Positions 35,735 to 44,303 of a DNA stretch of 64,000 nt are shown here, piece after piece. This DNA is from CAXMQZ01 sp963707075 (GTDB lineage: Bacteria; Acidobacteriota; Thermoanaerobaculia; Multivoradales; JAHEKO01). The number at the start of each line of letters is the position of its first letter. Positions within the stretch are counted from its first letter, which is position 1. The position numbers and the translations under genes are program-made. The stretch lies in contig CAVPOX010000002.1 of assembly GCA_963707075.1 (NCBI GenBank), positions 1,736,001-1,800,000 on the forward strand, written 5' to 3'. The notes below the pieces were generated by a model that searched no databases, was not told where the DNA came from, and saw nothing but the letters and a program-made list of their open reading frames with translations.

Positions 35735-37288
35735 TCACGCCGTGCGCATGAAGTGCCAGGGTAGCTTGCCGGCGGCGCGGTCGAAGACCAGCGGTTCGAT
35801 GCGGTCGGCATGAGTGCGCAGGAGGGATGACAGATCAGTGCCGCTAGCCGCCGCTTCGAGTATATCGGCCGCGTCGCTTCCGGCCTTGCTGATGAAGCTC
35901 TGCCAGATCGCTTGTCGCAATGACATGGTTCCGAGGCTCACGTTGGGCATCCGGGTAACGCCCTTACGGATCAGGGTCATTTTTCGCCTCAGGCTCGCGG
36001 GATCCTCCATTCCCTCGCGCTGGTAACCGGTGTAGGGCTTCGGAATGAGCAGGTTGACGCCCAGATGGATGTTGCCGATCACCCCGGTCGGTGCCAACTC
36101 TTCCAGCATGATGGTGTGACACTCGGCCGCCAGATCGAGAATCGCCTGCACGTCCTCCATGGTCTCTTCAGGCAGACCGATGATGAAGTAGAGCTTGAGC
36201 TGGGTGAGGCCCTGCCGGAAGATCATCCGCACCTTTTCAAGCAGCAGGCTGTTGGGGATCGGCTTGTTGAGCTTGACCCGCAAAGCGTCGCTGCCGGTCT
36301 CGGGGGCCAGCGTGATGGATCGGTCACCCGACGCATGAAGTGCCGACAACACCCCTTCGGTGACGGCCGGAATACGGATCGACGACACCGCGGTGCGAAA
36401 ACCGAGCCCGTTGGCCTCCACCAGGATGCGCTCGATATCCGGATGGTCGCCGACCGCGGTAGCGACAAAGCCCAGTTGGTCGGTCACCGGGCGCGCGCGC
36501 TCGAGAGACTCGAGGATGTAATCGGTCGGGTGCCACCTGAAGCGGCCCATTCCGAACGTCGCCCAGCAATAGCGACACTTTTCTGGGCAGCCACGCGACA
36601 TCTCCACCAGGAACTTGTTGGCGAACTCCGTGTAGGGCGTGACGATAGCGGTGGTCGGCAGGTTGCCGGGCACCTTCAGCTGCTCGGCGGTCAGCTCCAA
36701 CTTGAGGAGTTTCGCTATCGCTTCCTTTTCCGGGCGGTGATGCTCCGGGACATAGAAACCGGGGGTCGCCGCCAAGCGCTCGAGAACCGCTGGCTTGCGC
36801 GTCTCTTCACTCAACGCCAGGAGCAGGCTCGGTAGAAGGTTTTCTGCCGCGCCAAGAGCGAACACGTCGACGAATTCGCTCATCGTCAGAGGATTGATTT
36901 CGGCGCAGGAGCCTCCCATGAGAATCAGGGGGTCGCCCTCTCGCCTGTCCTCTCGGCGCAATGGAACCTTGGCTCTATGGAGCATCTGCAGCAGGTTGAC
37001 GTAGTCCTCTTCGAAGGAGACCGAGAAGGCAACCACCCCGAAGGCGTTCAACGGTGTCTCTGTTTCAACCGAAACGGGCATTGCTTCCCCGTCGGCGAAG
37101 AGCCGTTCGCAGCTCCAATCGGGATACTGGTGCACCAACTCGTAGACCCGCTGGAAGCCTAGGCTCGACATACCCACGTGGTAGGAGTTCGCATAGGCCA
37201 GCCCGAGCGTGAACTCGCCGTGGTGTGAAAACTCGCCGACCTGGCGTTCTGCGGCACGCACCTTTGCCCAGTTGTGTCGTGGCGTCAT
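35735..37288 (-). CDS. B12-binding-domain radical SAM protein
   Basis: This 517-residue protein has an N-terminal cobalamin-binding-like Rossmann region (LAYANSYHVGMSSLGFQRVYE ... LILMGGSCAEINP) and a radical SAM core with SRGCPEKCRYCWATFGMGRF. The rest includes SITLAPETGSDALRVKLNKPI and FIIGLPEETMEDV, typical of Elp3/MiaB-like cores (SMART Elp3). It belongs to the broad group near YgiQ/TIGR03960-type proteins; no substrate is established. The usual DxHxxG B12 motif is not obvious, so B12 binding is uncertain. It converges with the dsbA-like gene and precedes nothing obviously related. Confidence 0.85.
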   Translation of the reverse strand: MTPRHNWAKVRAAERQVGEFSHHGEFTLGLAYANSYHVGMSSLGFQRVYELVHQYPDWSCERLFADGEAMPVSVETETPLNAFGVVAFSVSFEEDYVNLLQMLHRAKVPLRREDRREGDPLILMGGSCAEINPLTMSEFVDVFALGAAENLLPSLLLALSEETRKPAVLERLAATPGFYVPEHHRPEKEAIAKLLKLELTAEQLKVPGNLPTTAIVTPYTEFANKFLVEMSRGCPEKCRYCWATFGMGRFRWHPTDYILESLERARPVTDQLGFVATAVGDHPDIERILVEANGLGFRTAVSSIRIPAVTEGVLSALHASGDRSITLAPETGSDALRVKLNKPIPNSLLLEKVRMIFRQGLTQLKLYFIIGLPEETMEDVQAILDLAAECHTIMLEELAPTGVIGNIHLGVNLLIPKPYTGYQREGMEDPASLRRKMTLIRKGVTRMPNVSLGTMSLRQAIWQSFISKAGSDAADILEAAASGTDLSSLLRTHADRIEPLVFDRAAGKLPWHFMRTA

Positions 37289-37316
37289 GATTCTGCCCGG
37301 AGTCTAGCTCGGAAGA

Positions 37317-38423
37317 TCAGTGAAGCAGGCCCCTCGCCAGCCTTGCCAACCCGCCCGGCTTCAGGCTGTAGGGCGACGCCTCACGCGCATGGATCGACAA
37401 AAGTCTCTCGAACAGTGCAGGGTCGGCCGCCAGGGTATGGATCAACCGTCGACGGATGCGTGGCCGCGCTTCGATCTCCAACAGGATCCGGATCAACGCG
37501 TTGGGCAGCCGCTCGAGCCTACGCGCCGCCCGTTCATACTCTCGCAGGTCCTCCTTGTCGATTGCACCCGCCAGGGCGGTTGCCTGATGGAGGGCCATCG
37601 ACACCCCTTCCCCGGTGATTGCATCACGGTAACCCGCGGCATCCCCGACGAGCGCGATGTGGCCGCGATACAACCCGCGGGTTCTCTGTTCCAACTGGGC
37701 CGCGCCCTGGTCGGTGCTGACCACACTCGCCCCGCTCAGGCGTCCAGTCAGCTCGGGAAAGCGTGCCAGCAAGCCAGCGAAGTCACTCTTGAAGCCGCTC
37801 CACAGAAAGGCAACACCGACCTCGTCATCCGATACCGGGGTGACATAGGCCTCACAACGCCTGGCCCAGTGCACCTCCACCAGGTCGGTCCAGGGAGATG
37901 CGGCATAGTGTCGGCGCACACCGAACCTGCGGAAGCGGACGGCATCCGAGCCGAGTCCTGCCCACTTGCGAACCCGCGAGTGGAGCCCGTCGGCTCCGAC
38001 TATCCAGCGACAGCAGAAGACTCCTCTGTCTGTCACGACTTCTTGATGGTCCAGGCCCCGGACTACGCACTCGAAGATCATCTCGACACCCACCTCTCGG
38101 GCTCGATCGACCATCGCCTGTTGCAGGGTCGTACGCCGAACGCCCAATCCGAATCCAGCTCGAAAGCGAGCCTCGGCTCGCAGGGTCTCGTCGACGTAGC
38201 GGATGCCGTGAAACGGGACTCCCAATTCCGCGCCCGTGAGGACACCGATCTCTTGCAGGATCCTCACACCATCGGGCATCAACCCTTCACCGCAGGCTTT
38301 GTCGATCGGGGGCCGCTGGCGGTCGAGTACCACGACCTCGTGCCCCGAGCGACGTAGCCCGATTGCCGTCGCCAATCCGGCGGGCCCGGCACCGATGATG
38401 ACGATCTCTCTATCGGTCGACAT
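37317..38423 (-). CDS. FAD-dependent oxidoreductase/monooxygenase of the type III PKS cluster
   Basis: This 368-residue flavoprotein has the dinucleotide motif IVIIGAGPAGLATAIGLRR, then KACGEGLMPDG. The second FAD motif is HIALVGDAAGYRDAITGEG, in the group of geranylgeranyl-reductase-like and aromatic hydroxylase-like enzymes. It overlaps the acyl-AMP ligase stop by 14 bases (ATG 38423). In Streptomyces the SrsA-SrsB-SrsC set has a flavin hydroxylase that oxidises the alkylresorcinol ring; by position this protein may do the same. A reductase acting on the acyl chain is the alternative. Confidence 0.85.
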   Translation of the reverse strand: MSTDREIVIIGAGPAGLATAIGLRRSGHEVVVLDRQRPPIDKACGEGLMPDGVRILQEIGVLTGAELGVPFHGIRYVDETLRAEARFRAGFGLGVRRTTLQQAMVDRAREVGVEMIFECVVRGLDHQEVVTDRGVFCCRWIVGADGLHSRVRKWAGLGSDAVRFRRFGVRRHYAASPWTDLVEVHWARRCEAYVTPVSDDEVGVAFLWSGFKSDFAGLLARFPELTGRLSGASVVSTDQGAAQLEQRTRGLYRGHIALVGDAAGYRDAITGEGVSMALHQATALAGAIDKEDLREYERAARRLERLPNALIRILLEIEARPRIRRRLIHTLAADPALFERLLSIHAREASPYSLKPGGLARLARGLLH

Positions 38424-40164
38424 CGCGTTCACGTCTCTGTCGCGCCCGGGCAAGCGCAGAACGCCCCATGGCCTGCAGCATTCGTCCGGCTGTCACTGGT
38501 TCTGGTGGACAGAGCTCGCCTCGCAGAAAACGTTCCAGGGATTCTCGTCGGCGGATCTTGCCCGAAGACGTTCTTGGCAACGTACCCGGTTCCAGAACTT
38601 CGATTCGGTCGACGGCGATGCCGGTACTGCCGAGAACCTGGTGCTTGCAACGTTCCTTGAGCTCCTCTTCGTCCCTGGCCTGTCCGCCGTTCCTCTCGAC
38701 AAACAGCCACACCTGCTCTCGCTCGGCCTCCGGTGGCAGGTGGCTCACCGCCGCCACACAGCCCGTGCGAACCCCTTCGAGCTCACTCACCACGGCCTCG
38801 ATCTCTTCCGGCGCTCGGTTGCTGCCCCGCACGATCAGGATGTCTTTCGCACGACCGGTGATGTAGAGCTCGCCCTCATGCAGAAAACCGAGGTCGCCGG
38901 TATCGAGCCAGCCCGCACGCAGGCTCTCGGCGGTTGCTTCCTGGTGATTCAGATACCCCTGCATCAGGGACGGTCCACGAACCCACAACCGGCCGACAAG
39001 ACCCTCGGCGAGCGGCTCCCCCTGCTCGCCGCGTACCTCGAGGTCGAACTCTGGCAAGGGCTTACCCACCGAGACGAGCTCGCGGCTCACTGTGGAATGA
39101 GATTTCTCATTCTCTTCGTACGGGTCGCAAGCTCCAGCATCTGTGTGCATGAGCTGACGGCTCGAGAACGGCTTGTCTATGGCAGAAAAGGTCACCGCCA
39201 GCGCCGCCTCCGACAGGCCGTAGACCGGTGTCAGCGCCTCGGACCTGAATCCCCACCGGCCGAACCGGTCACTGAATCTGCGCAGTACTGCCGGCACCAC
39301 CGTCTCTGCGCCGCACAAGGCGACGCGCCAGGAGCTCAGATCGACGCCCTCCAGCTCCTCGTCCCGGATCTTCTCCGTACATAGGCCAAAGGCGAAGTTT
39401 GGCGCCGGCGAAATGGTGGCTCGATACTTCGACAGGATCTGCAACCAGGTCGCCGGTCTTGCCACGAAAGCCTCGGGGGGAATGAGGGTCAGCACGGAGG
39501 GGCGCTCGAGAACCGTGAAGACGCAACCGATCAACCCCATGTCGTGGTAGAGAGGCAGCCAGGAGACTCCGGAGTGTCGCTGGTCCGCGCTGTCGGGCCA
39601 GAAACCGTTGAGGATCGTGGTCTGGGCCATGAGCGCCCGGTGGGTCAGTGCCACCGGCTTGGGTTCGACGGTCGTTCCAGAAGAGAACTGAACCAGGCCG
39701 AGGCTCTCCGGGTCCGCCGCCGCGCTGACTCCGTCCACCTGCGGAAGCTCGCCAAGTGTCTTTCCCCGGCAGCGAGCCCGGAGCAAAGGCTCTCCCAGAA
39801 TCCGCCGCAATGTCCTGTCCGTCAGGGCAAGCTCTATACCTGTGGCGCGCAACATTCGAGTCGTACGCCGGTGGTACTCTGCGAGGCGGCCGAGCCTGAC
39901 CGGGGGATAGAGCGGCACCGGTACCGCTCCAGCTAGCAGAATGCCAAAGAACGCGGCAAAGAACTCTTCACCCGTGGGATAGAAGAGGCCTACGGTCTGC
40001 TGCCTTTCGACACCCTCTGCTCGCAAGCCACCTGCAACCCGTGAAGCTCGTCTATAGATCTCGGGCCAACTCAACCAGGTCTCCCTGAGGCGACGGTCGA
40101 GGATCCTCAGTCCACAGTCCGGAAAATGGGCGGCGCGCTTCAGCGCCTCGTTCAGGGTCTCCAT
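38410..40164 (-). CDS. Fatty acyl-AMP ligase (FAAL, FadD32-like)
   Basis: This 584-residue adenylate-forming enzyme has the P-loop VQFSSGTTVEPKPVALTH, the FAAL-typical WLPLYHDMGLIG, PVYGLSEAALAV, the hinge region TGDLGFLHEGELYITGRAKD, and the late catalytic lysine in TSSGKIRRR. FAALs activate fatty acids as acyl-adenylates and pass them to an acyl carrier protein rather than CoA. The carrier gene lies one base upstream, which fits this exactly. The two should prime the type III PKS with a fatty acyl starter. Confidence 0.93.
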   Translation of the reverse strand: METLNEALKRAAHFPDCGLRILDRRLRETWLSWPEIYRRASRVAGGLRAEGVERQQTVGLFYPTGEEFFAAFFGILLAGAVPVPLYPPVRLGRLAEYHRRTTRMLRATGIELALTDRTLRRILGEPLLRARCRGKTLGELPQVDGVSAAADPESLGLVQFSSGTTVEPKPVALTHRALMAQTTILNGFWPDSADQRHSGVSWLPLYHDMGLIGCVFTVLERPSVLTLIPPEAFVARPATWLQILSKYRATISPAPNFAFGLCTEKIRDEELEGVDLSSWRVALCGAETVVPAVLRRFSDRFGRWGFRSEALTPVYGLSEAALAVTFSAIDKPFSSRQLMHTDAGACDPYEENEKSHSTVSRELVSVGKPLPEFDLEVRGEQGEPLAEGLVGRLWVRGPSLMQGYLNHQEATAESLRAGWLDTGDLGFLHEGELYITGRAKDILIVRGSNRAPEEIEAVVSELEGVRTGCVAAVSHLPPEAEREQVWLFVERNGGQARDEEELKERCKHQVLGSTGIAVDRIEVLEPGTLPRTSSGKIRRRESLERFLRGELCPPEPVTAGRMLQAMGRSALARARQRRERDVDR

Positions 40165-40165
40165 C

Positions 40166-40432
40166 TCAATTTGCGCCCTCTTCTTCCGACCTCCCGGACG
40201 ACTTGCGCAGCACGATTTCCACCAGGTCCTCTACCGTGCGAATACCCGCCTCTTCTTCCTCCTCCAGACAGATCTCGAAGTGATTCTCGACCTCGACCGC
40301 CAAGGTCAACAAGAGCAGAGAGTCCAACTCCAGGTCTTCGACCAGGTCCATCTCCGGTCTCAGCATGCCCGGCCTTCCGAGGTGCCGGTTGGCTATCGCT
40401 TCGATCTCTTGCAGGACCTGCTTCCGCTTCAT
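40166..40432 (-). CDS. Acyl carrier protein of the PKS cluster
   Basis: This 88-residue acidic carrier protein has the phosphopantetheine site Ser in EDLELDSLLLLTLAVEVEN. The helix II sequence differs from the usual DSL-x-x-V/T-E-L of FabD-type ACPs, which suggests a dedicated partner. Its ATG overlaps the methyltransferase stop (ATGA), and the FAAL gene starts one base after its own stop. It is probably loaded by the FAAL and presents the chain to the PKS. Confidence 0.92.
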   Translation of the reverse strand: MKRKQVLQEIEAIANRHLGRPGMLRPEMDLVEDLELDSLLLLTLAVEVENHFEICLEEEEEAGIRTVEDLVEIVLRKSSGRSEEEGAN

Positions 40433-41001
40433 CTAACGGATCCCTCGAGACCCGGTGACGCTTCGGGGCCAGATTCCTGTTCGTTGTAAAGCCGAAGTCC
40501 GGCCTCCTCCACCCCGATACGCTCCCTGAGAAGCAAGCCGTTCGCCAGACTGAACACCACGGCGGTCAGCCACGCCGTGTGTACCAGGGGAAGGGCGAAT
40601 ATCTCACAGACCACCACGGCATAGTTGGGGTGCCGAAACCAACGGAACGGACCCCTGGTAATTCTGGGCTGACCGGGAAGACAAAAAACCCGTGTGGTCC
40701 ACCTGCGGCCCAAGGTGGCCATCACCCAGTAGCGCCCCAGCATCGAAAACGCCAGGAGAACCAGCATCGACCACCCCAGAGCAGGGCGGAAACAACGATC
40801 CAGCAACCAGACCTCCGCCAGACAACTCACCAGGAACAGGCTGTGCAACGTGACCATTGTGGGATAGTGCCCCGCGCCAATTTCGATCGCCCCTCGCGAC
40901 ACGAGCCAACGCCGGTTGCGAGTCGCAACGCTCAACTCGAACACCCTTTCGACCGCAACCAGGGCGACGAGTCCGGTGTAAAGCAAACGAGTATCTACCA
41001 T
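40429..41001 (-). CDS. Isoprenylcysteine carboxyl methyltransferase (ICMT)-like membrane methyltransferase
   Basis: This 190-residue protein has four or five hydrophobic helices. Its C-terminal signature is RGPFRWFRHPNYAVVVCEIFALPL, followed by a late Arg/Glu motif (LLLRERIGVEEAGL) of the ICMT family, which uses SAM at the membrane. ICMT-like proteins next to type III PKSs (SrsB in Streptomyces, BpsB in Bacillus) O-methylate alkylresorcinols or alkylpyrones. It overlaps the PKS stop by seven bases and the ACP start by two or three. Confidence 0.9.
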   Translation of the reverse strand: MVDTRLLYTGLVALVAVERVFELSVATRNRRWLVSRGAIEIGAGHYPTMVTLHSLFLVSCLAEVWLLDRCFRPALGWSMLVLLAFSMLGRYWVMATLGRRWTTRVFCLPGQPRITRGPFRWFRHPNYAVVVCEIFALPLVHTAWLTAVVFSLANGLLLRERIGVEEAGLRLYNEQESGPEASPGLEGSVR

Positions 41002-42047
41002 TCCAACAGCACCAGTTCAGAACAGAACCCCGGGCCCATGGCCAGCAGGAGCCCAAGGCTACCCGGGTTTGGGCGATGATGCTCCATCGTTTCCTCCAGG
41101 ACCATCAACACTGATGCCGAAGAGAGATTGCCAACCTCCTTGAGGCTCCTCCAGGTGACCGCCAGGGCCTCGGGTGGCAGCTCCAGGGCAGATTCCATTG
41201 CCTCCAGAACTCTCGGCCCACCAGGGTGGGCTACCCAGGAAGAGATGTCATCGCGAGTCAATCCGTTGTCGCCGAGGAACCTGTCGACATCCGGTCGCAA
41301 GTGCTGGCGCACCACTTCCGGGACGGCCGCGGACAAGACGACCTGAAATCCCTTCTCCGAGATATCCCAACCCATGACCCTCTCGGTGTCGCGGTAGAAA
41401 ACAGACCGCGATGCCCGCACTCTCGGTCCTTCGCCTGGCCGTTGACTCCCCTCCATCACGACCGCAGCCGCACCGTCCCCGAACAGACCCGAAGAGATGA
41501 GGTTCGGTATCGACAGATCCTGGAGCTGCAGGGTCAACGAGCAAAGCTCGACCGCCAACAGCACAGCCACTTGATCGGGGTAGGCCTTCAGATAGTCCGC
41601 GGCTCGAGAGATGCCGGCGGCTCCGGCGACACAGCCCAGTCCAAAAATGGGCACGCGGCGCACGGTCGACGGCAACGCAAGTCGATTCATCAAGCGAGCG
41701 TCGATCGATGGCGTCGCCACGCCGGTGACCGAGACGAAGATGAGACATCCCACATCTTCCGCTCTCAGGCCAGCACTTTCGAGCCCCCGCCGAACCGCCT
41801 CTTCGCCGACATCCTGGGCAACGTCGATCCAGGCATCGTTGGCCGCACCCCAGGTGGTCACCCGTTGCTCGTAATCTTCCAGGGGGAGCGCCAGGTGGCG
41901 CCCGCCTACCAGGACGTTCTGGTGCAGCTTGGTCAGGCGCTCCTGGTTGTAGAGTCGCCCCGACCAGGCTCTTCGAAACGCCGAGAGAAGAGTCTCCTGG
42001 TCGTAGTAGTTGGGCGGAAATGCCTTGCCGACGGCTGCGATGCGCAT
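40995..42047 (-). CDS. Type III polyketide synthase (alkylresorcinol/alkylpyrone synthase-like)
   Basis: This 350-residue chalcone-synthase-fold enzyme has an intact catalytic triad: Cys139 in IFGLGCVAGAAG, His274 in SWVAHPGGPRVLEA and Asn307 in GNLSSASV. It extends a starter, here probably a long fatty acyl group, with malonyl-CoA and cyclises it to an alkylpyrone or alkylresorcinol. It heads the minus-strand cluster of methyltransferase, ACP, FAAL and FAD enzyme. It diverges from the ArsM-like gene across 233 bases in which I found no convincing promoter. Confidence 0.94.
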   Translation of the reverse strand: MRIAAVGKAFPPNYYDQETLLSAFRRAWSGRLYNQERLTKLHQNVLVGGRHLALPLEDYEQRVTTWGAANDAWIDVAQDVGEEAVRRGLESAGLRAEDVGCLIFVSVTGVATPSIDARLMNRLALPSTVRRVPIFGLGCVAGAAGISRAADYLKAYPDQVAVLLAVELCSLTLQLQDLSIPNLISSGLFGDGAAAVVMEGSQRPGEGPRVRASRSVFYRDTERVMGWDISEKGFQVVLSAAVPEVVRQHLRPDVDRFLGDNGLTRDDISSWVAHPGGPRVLEAMESALELPPEALAVTWRSLKEVGNLSSASVLMVLEETMEHHRPNPGSLGLLLAMGPGFCSELVLLEW

Positions 42048-42280
42048 GATCTCTTTCTACGGCTCCGGTACCCGACTCGGGTTACATCGTATTCGATCCA
42101 CCCCGGTTCGAGCACCACTTGCTCCCAGTGTCCATGTAAACTCCACGGCTGCGTCAACCGATCCGCCCGACGACCAGGCGCGTAATGGCCCTAGAGTCTG
42201 TCCGAGCGGAGCTCGATTGCCGGGGCTGGCGGGCGGTCTGTTCGACCCCGGCCCGAACAAGCAGGAGATTAGATCGCATC

Positions 42281-43438
42281 ATGTCCGTTGCCAATGTAGA
42301 GAAGGCCGTCAAGGAGCGCTACGGGGAAGGGGCTGAATCCCGGGTGGCGGAGCTGTGTTGCCCCATCGACTACGACCCGCGATATCTACGGGTCATCCCC
42401 GATGAGGTCATAGAGCGGGACTATGGTTGCGGCGATCCGAGCCGCTACCTCTCTCCTGGAGAGACCGTGCTGGACCTGGGCAGTGGTACCGGCAAGATCT
42501 GCTTCATCGCCTCACAGGTGGTCGGCCCCGAGGGGCGGGTGATCGGCGTCGATATGACCCCCGAGATGCTCGCTGTTGCCCGGCGAAATGCCCCTGTCGT
42601 TGCCGAGCGAATCGGCTACAGCAACGTCGATTTCCGTCGGGGAAGAATCCAGGACCTGCAACTCGATCTCGACCTGCTCGAAGCCGAGCTGGAGGCTCAC
42701 CCGGTCGACAACGTCGAAGCCCTTCTCGCCGTCCAATCCAGAAGCCATGCCCTTAGACAGGAAGCCCCCCTGGTCTCGGACGACTCCGTCGATGTCGTCG
42801 TCTCCAATTGTGTCTTGAACCTGGTCGACAACGCACAGAAACAGGAGCTCTTCCAAGAGATCTATCGGGTTCTCCGCAGAGACGGGCGGGCCGTCATCTC
42901 AGACATCGTGTCGGATGAGCTCGTGCCCGCGGCAATGCAAGACGATCCCGAGCTCTGGAGCGGCTGTATCTCCGGCGCCTTGACCGAGGAGGGGTTCCTG
43001 GCCGCTTTCGAGGGCGCTGGGTTTCACGGCATGCGCATTCTGAGCCGCTCTGTCGATCCGTGGCGTACCGTCGAAGGCATCGAGTTCCGGCCGGTCACGC
43101 TCGAGGCCTTCAAGGGCAAGGAGGGGCCCTGCTACGAGCGCAACCAGGCCGTCATCTACAAGGGACCCTTCAAGGAAGTCGTCGATGATGACGGTCACCA
43201 CATGATCCGTGGCCAGCATTACGCCGTCTGTGACAAGACCTTCAACCTCTACCGTCAGCGGCCGTATGAGGACCTCTTCGCGTTTGTCGAACCGCTCGAG
43301 GAGATCCCCCTTGCCGAGGCGGAACCCTTCGACTGTCGTCGCACAACAACGCGCCATCCAAAGGAAACCAAGGGCGCCAACTACCTCCTCACGACCGAAC
43401 AGGAAGCCCCCTGCTGCGGTCCAGATGGCTGTTGCTGA
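42281..43438 (+). CDS. arsM: ArsM-type arsenite methyltransferase with arsenosugar-type C-terminal region
   Basis: This 385-residue SAM methyltransferase has VLDLGSGTGKICF. Its Cys residues are at the places used by ArsM to bind As(III): LCCPIDYD, DYGCGDP, VVSNCVLNLVDN and SGCISGALTEE. The segment AVIYKGPFKEVVDDDGHHM ... YAVCDKT is like the extra C-terminal region of cyanobacterial arsenosugar-pathway ArsM, and the protein ends CCGPDGCC. It should methylate arsenite stepwise in the cytoplasm. ATG 42281 is chosen; AGGAG lies 15 bases before it. The radical SAM gene overlaps its end by seven bases, pointing to a shared pathway. Another thiophilic metalloid is the alternative substrate. Confidence 0.82.
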   Translation: MSVANVEKAVKERYGEGAESRVAELCCPIDYDPRYLRVIPDEVIERDYGCGDPSRYLSPGETVLDLGSGTGKICFIASQVVGPEGRVIGVDMTPEMLAVARRNAPVVAERIGYSNVDFRRGRIQDLQLDLDLLEAELEAHPVDNVEALLAVQSRSHALRQEAPLVSDDSVDVVVSNCVLNLVDNAQKQELFQEIYRVLRRDGRAVISDIVSDELVPAAMQDDPELWSGCISGALTEEGFLAAFEGAGFHGMRILSRSVDPWRTVEGIEFRPVTLEAFKGKEGPCYERNQAVIYKGPFKEVVDDDGHHMIRGQHYAVCDKTFNLYRQRPYEDLFAFVEPLEEIPLAEAEPFDCRRTTTRHPKETKGANYLLTTEQEAPCCGPDGCC

Positions 43439-44301
43439 TCTCTGACGCGCCATCGGTCAAGCTCGAGTCGCTGGATACTCTCTGGTTCCAGGTCGGCGGC
43501 ACCCTGTGCAATCTCGCTTGTAGTCACTGCTTTGTCTCCTGTTCGCCGACCAACCACACCCACGAGATGCTGTCTCTGTTGGAGGTCGAGTCCTACCTCC
43601 ACGAAGGAGCTTCGCTCGGGGTCAAGGAGTATTACTTCACCGGCGGTGAGCCTTTCCTCAACCCAGAGATGGAGATGATTCTGGAAAGGACCCTCGACCA
43701 GGGACCCGCGACGGTTCTCACCAATGGTTTGCTGCTCGACCCGGATCGCTGTCAGAGGCTGGCCCGCCTCGCAAAAACCAGCGAATACTCGCTTGATTTT
43801 CGGGTTTCCATGGATGGCTACGATGCCCAAACCAACGATCCCATTCGCGGAGAGGGCACGTTCGAGCGAATCCTGCAGGGAATCTCCAATCTGGTGGAGG
43901 CGGGCCTGAATCCGGTGATCACAGTCACCGAGGTCCATGCCGACAACAGCTCGGAGGCGGGCAAGCAGCGCTTCTTCGACCTGCTCGGGGAAATGGGTGT
44001 CTCCAAGCCACGCCTCAAGATTCTCCCGGTATTTCAAATCGGAGCCGAGGCCGAGCGCGGCGGAGCCTACGCGAGCTGGCAGAGACTTCGGGATGGTGAT
44101 CTGCTGCCGGAATCTCTGGAGCACCTTCAGTGCACCTCATGTCGCATGGTCACCGACCAGGGGGTCTGGGTCTGCCCGATCCTGGTCAACGAGCCCGGTG
44201 GAAGGATGGGTGAGCGCCTCGCCGATTCGCTCGACACCTTTTCTCTCGATCACTCCGCTTGCTGGACCTGCCATGTCTACGGCGTCTCCTGCAAGACCTG
44301 A
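43432..44301 (+). CDS. Radical SAM protein with Cys-rich C-terminus, partner of the ArsM-like enzyme
   Basis: This 289-residue protein has the radical SAM motif GTLCNLACSHCFVSC (Cys26, 30, 33, with a further Cys37) and YYFTGGEPFLNPEME. Its tail holds more cysteines (LQCTSCRM, VWVCPI, SACWTCHVYGVSC), enough for an auxiliary Fe-S cluster. ArsS, the arsenosugar radical SAM enzyme, has a similar CNLxCxHC beginning and works after ArsM. The present protein is not a clear ArsS but could play that role. The start is probably TTG 43432, inside the arsM end; no ATG precedes the first Cys. The metallophosphoesterase gene follows two bases after its stop. Confidence 0.82.
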   Translation: MLISDAPSVKLESLDTLWFQVGGTLCNLACSHCFVSCSPTNHTHEMLSLLEVESYLHEGASLGVKEYYFTGGEPFLNPEMEMILERTLDQGPATVLTNGLLLDPDRCQRLARLAKTSEYSLDFRVSMDGYDAQTNDPIRGEGTFERILQGISNLVEAGLNPVITVTEVHADNSSEAGKQRFFDLLGEMGVSKPRLKILPVFQIGAEAERGGAYASWQRLRDGDLLPESLEHLQCTSCRMVTDQGVWVCPILVNEPGGRMGERLADSLDTFSLDHSACWTCHVYGVSCKT

Positions 44302-44303
44302 CG

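Noticed and set aside
42048..42280. Divergent promoter pair between the PKS and ArsM-like genes
   Set aside because: A promoter must exist here, but no -35/-10 pair with acceptable spacing stood out on either strand. A CCCGA/TCGGG palindrome is too short to call an operator.
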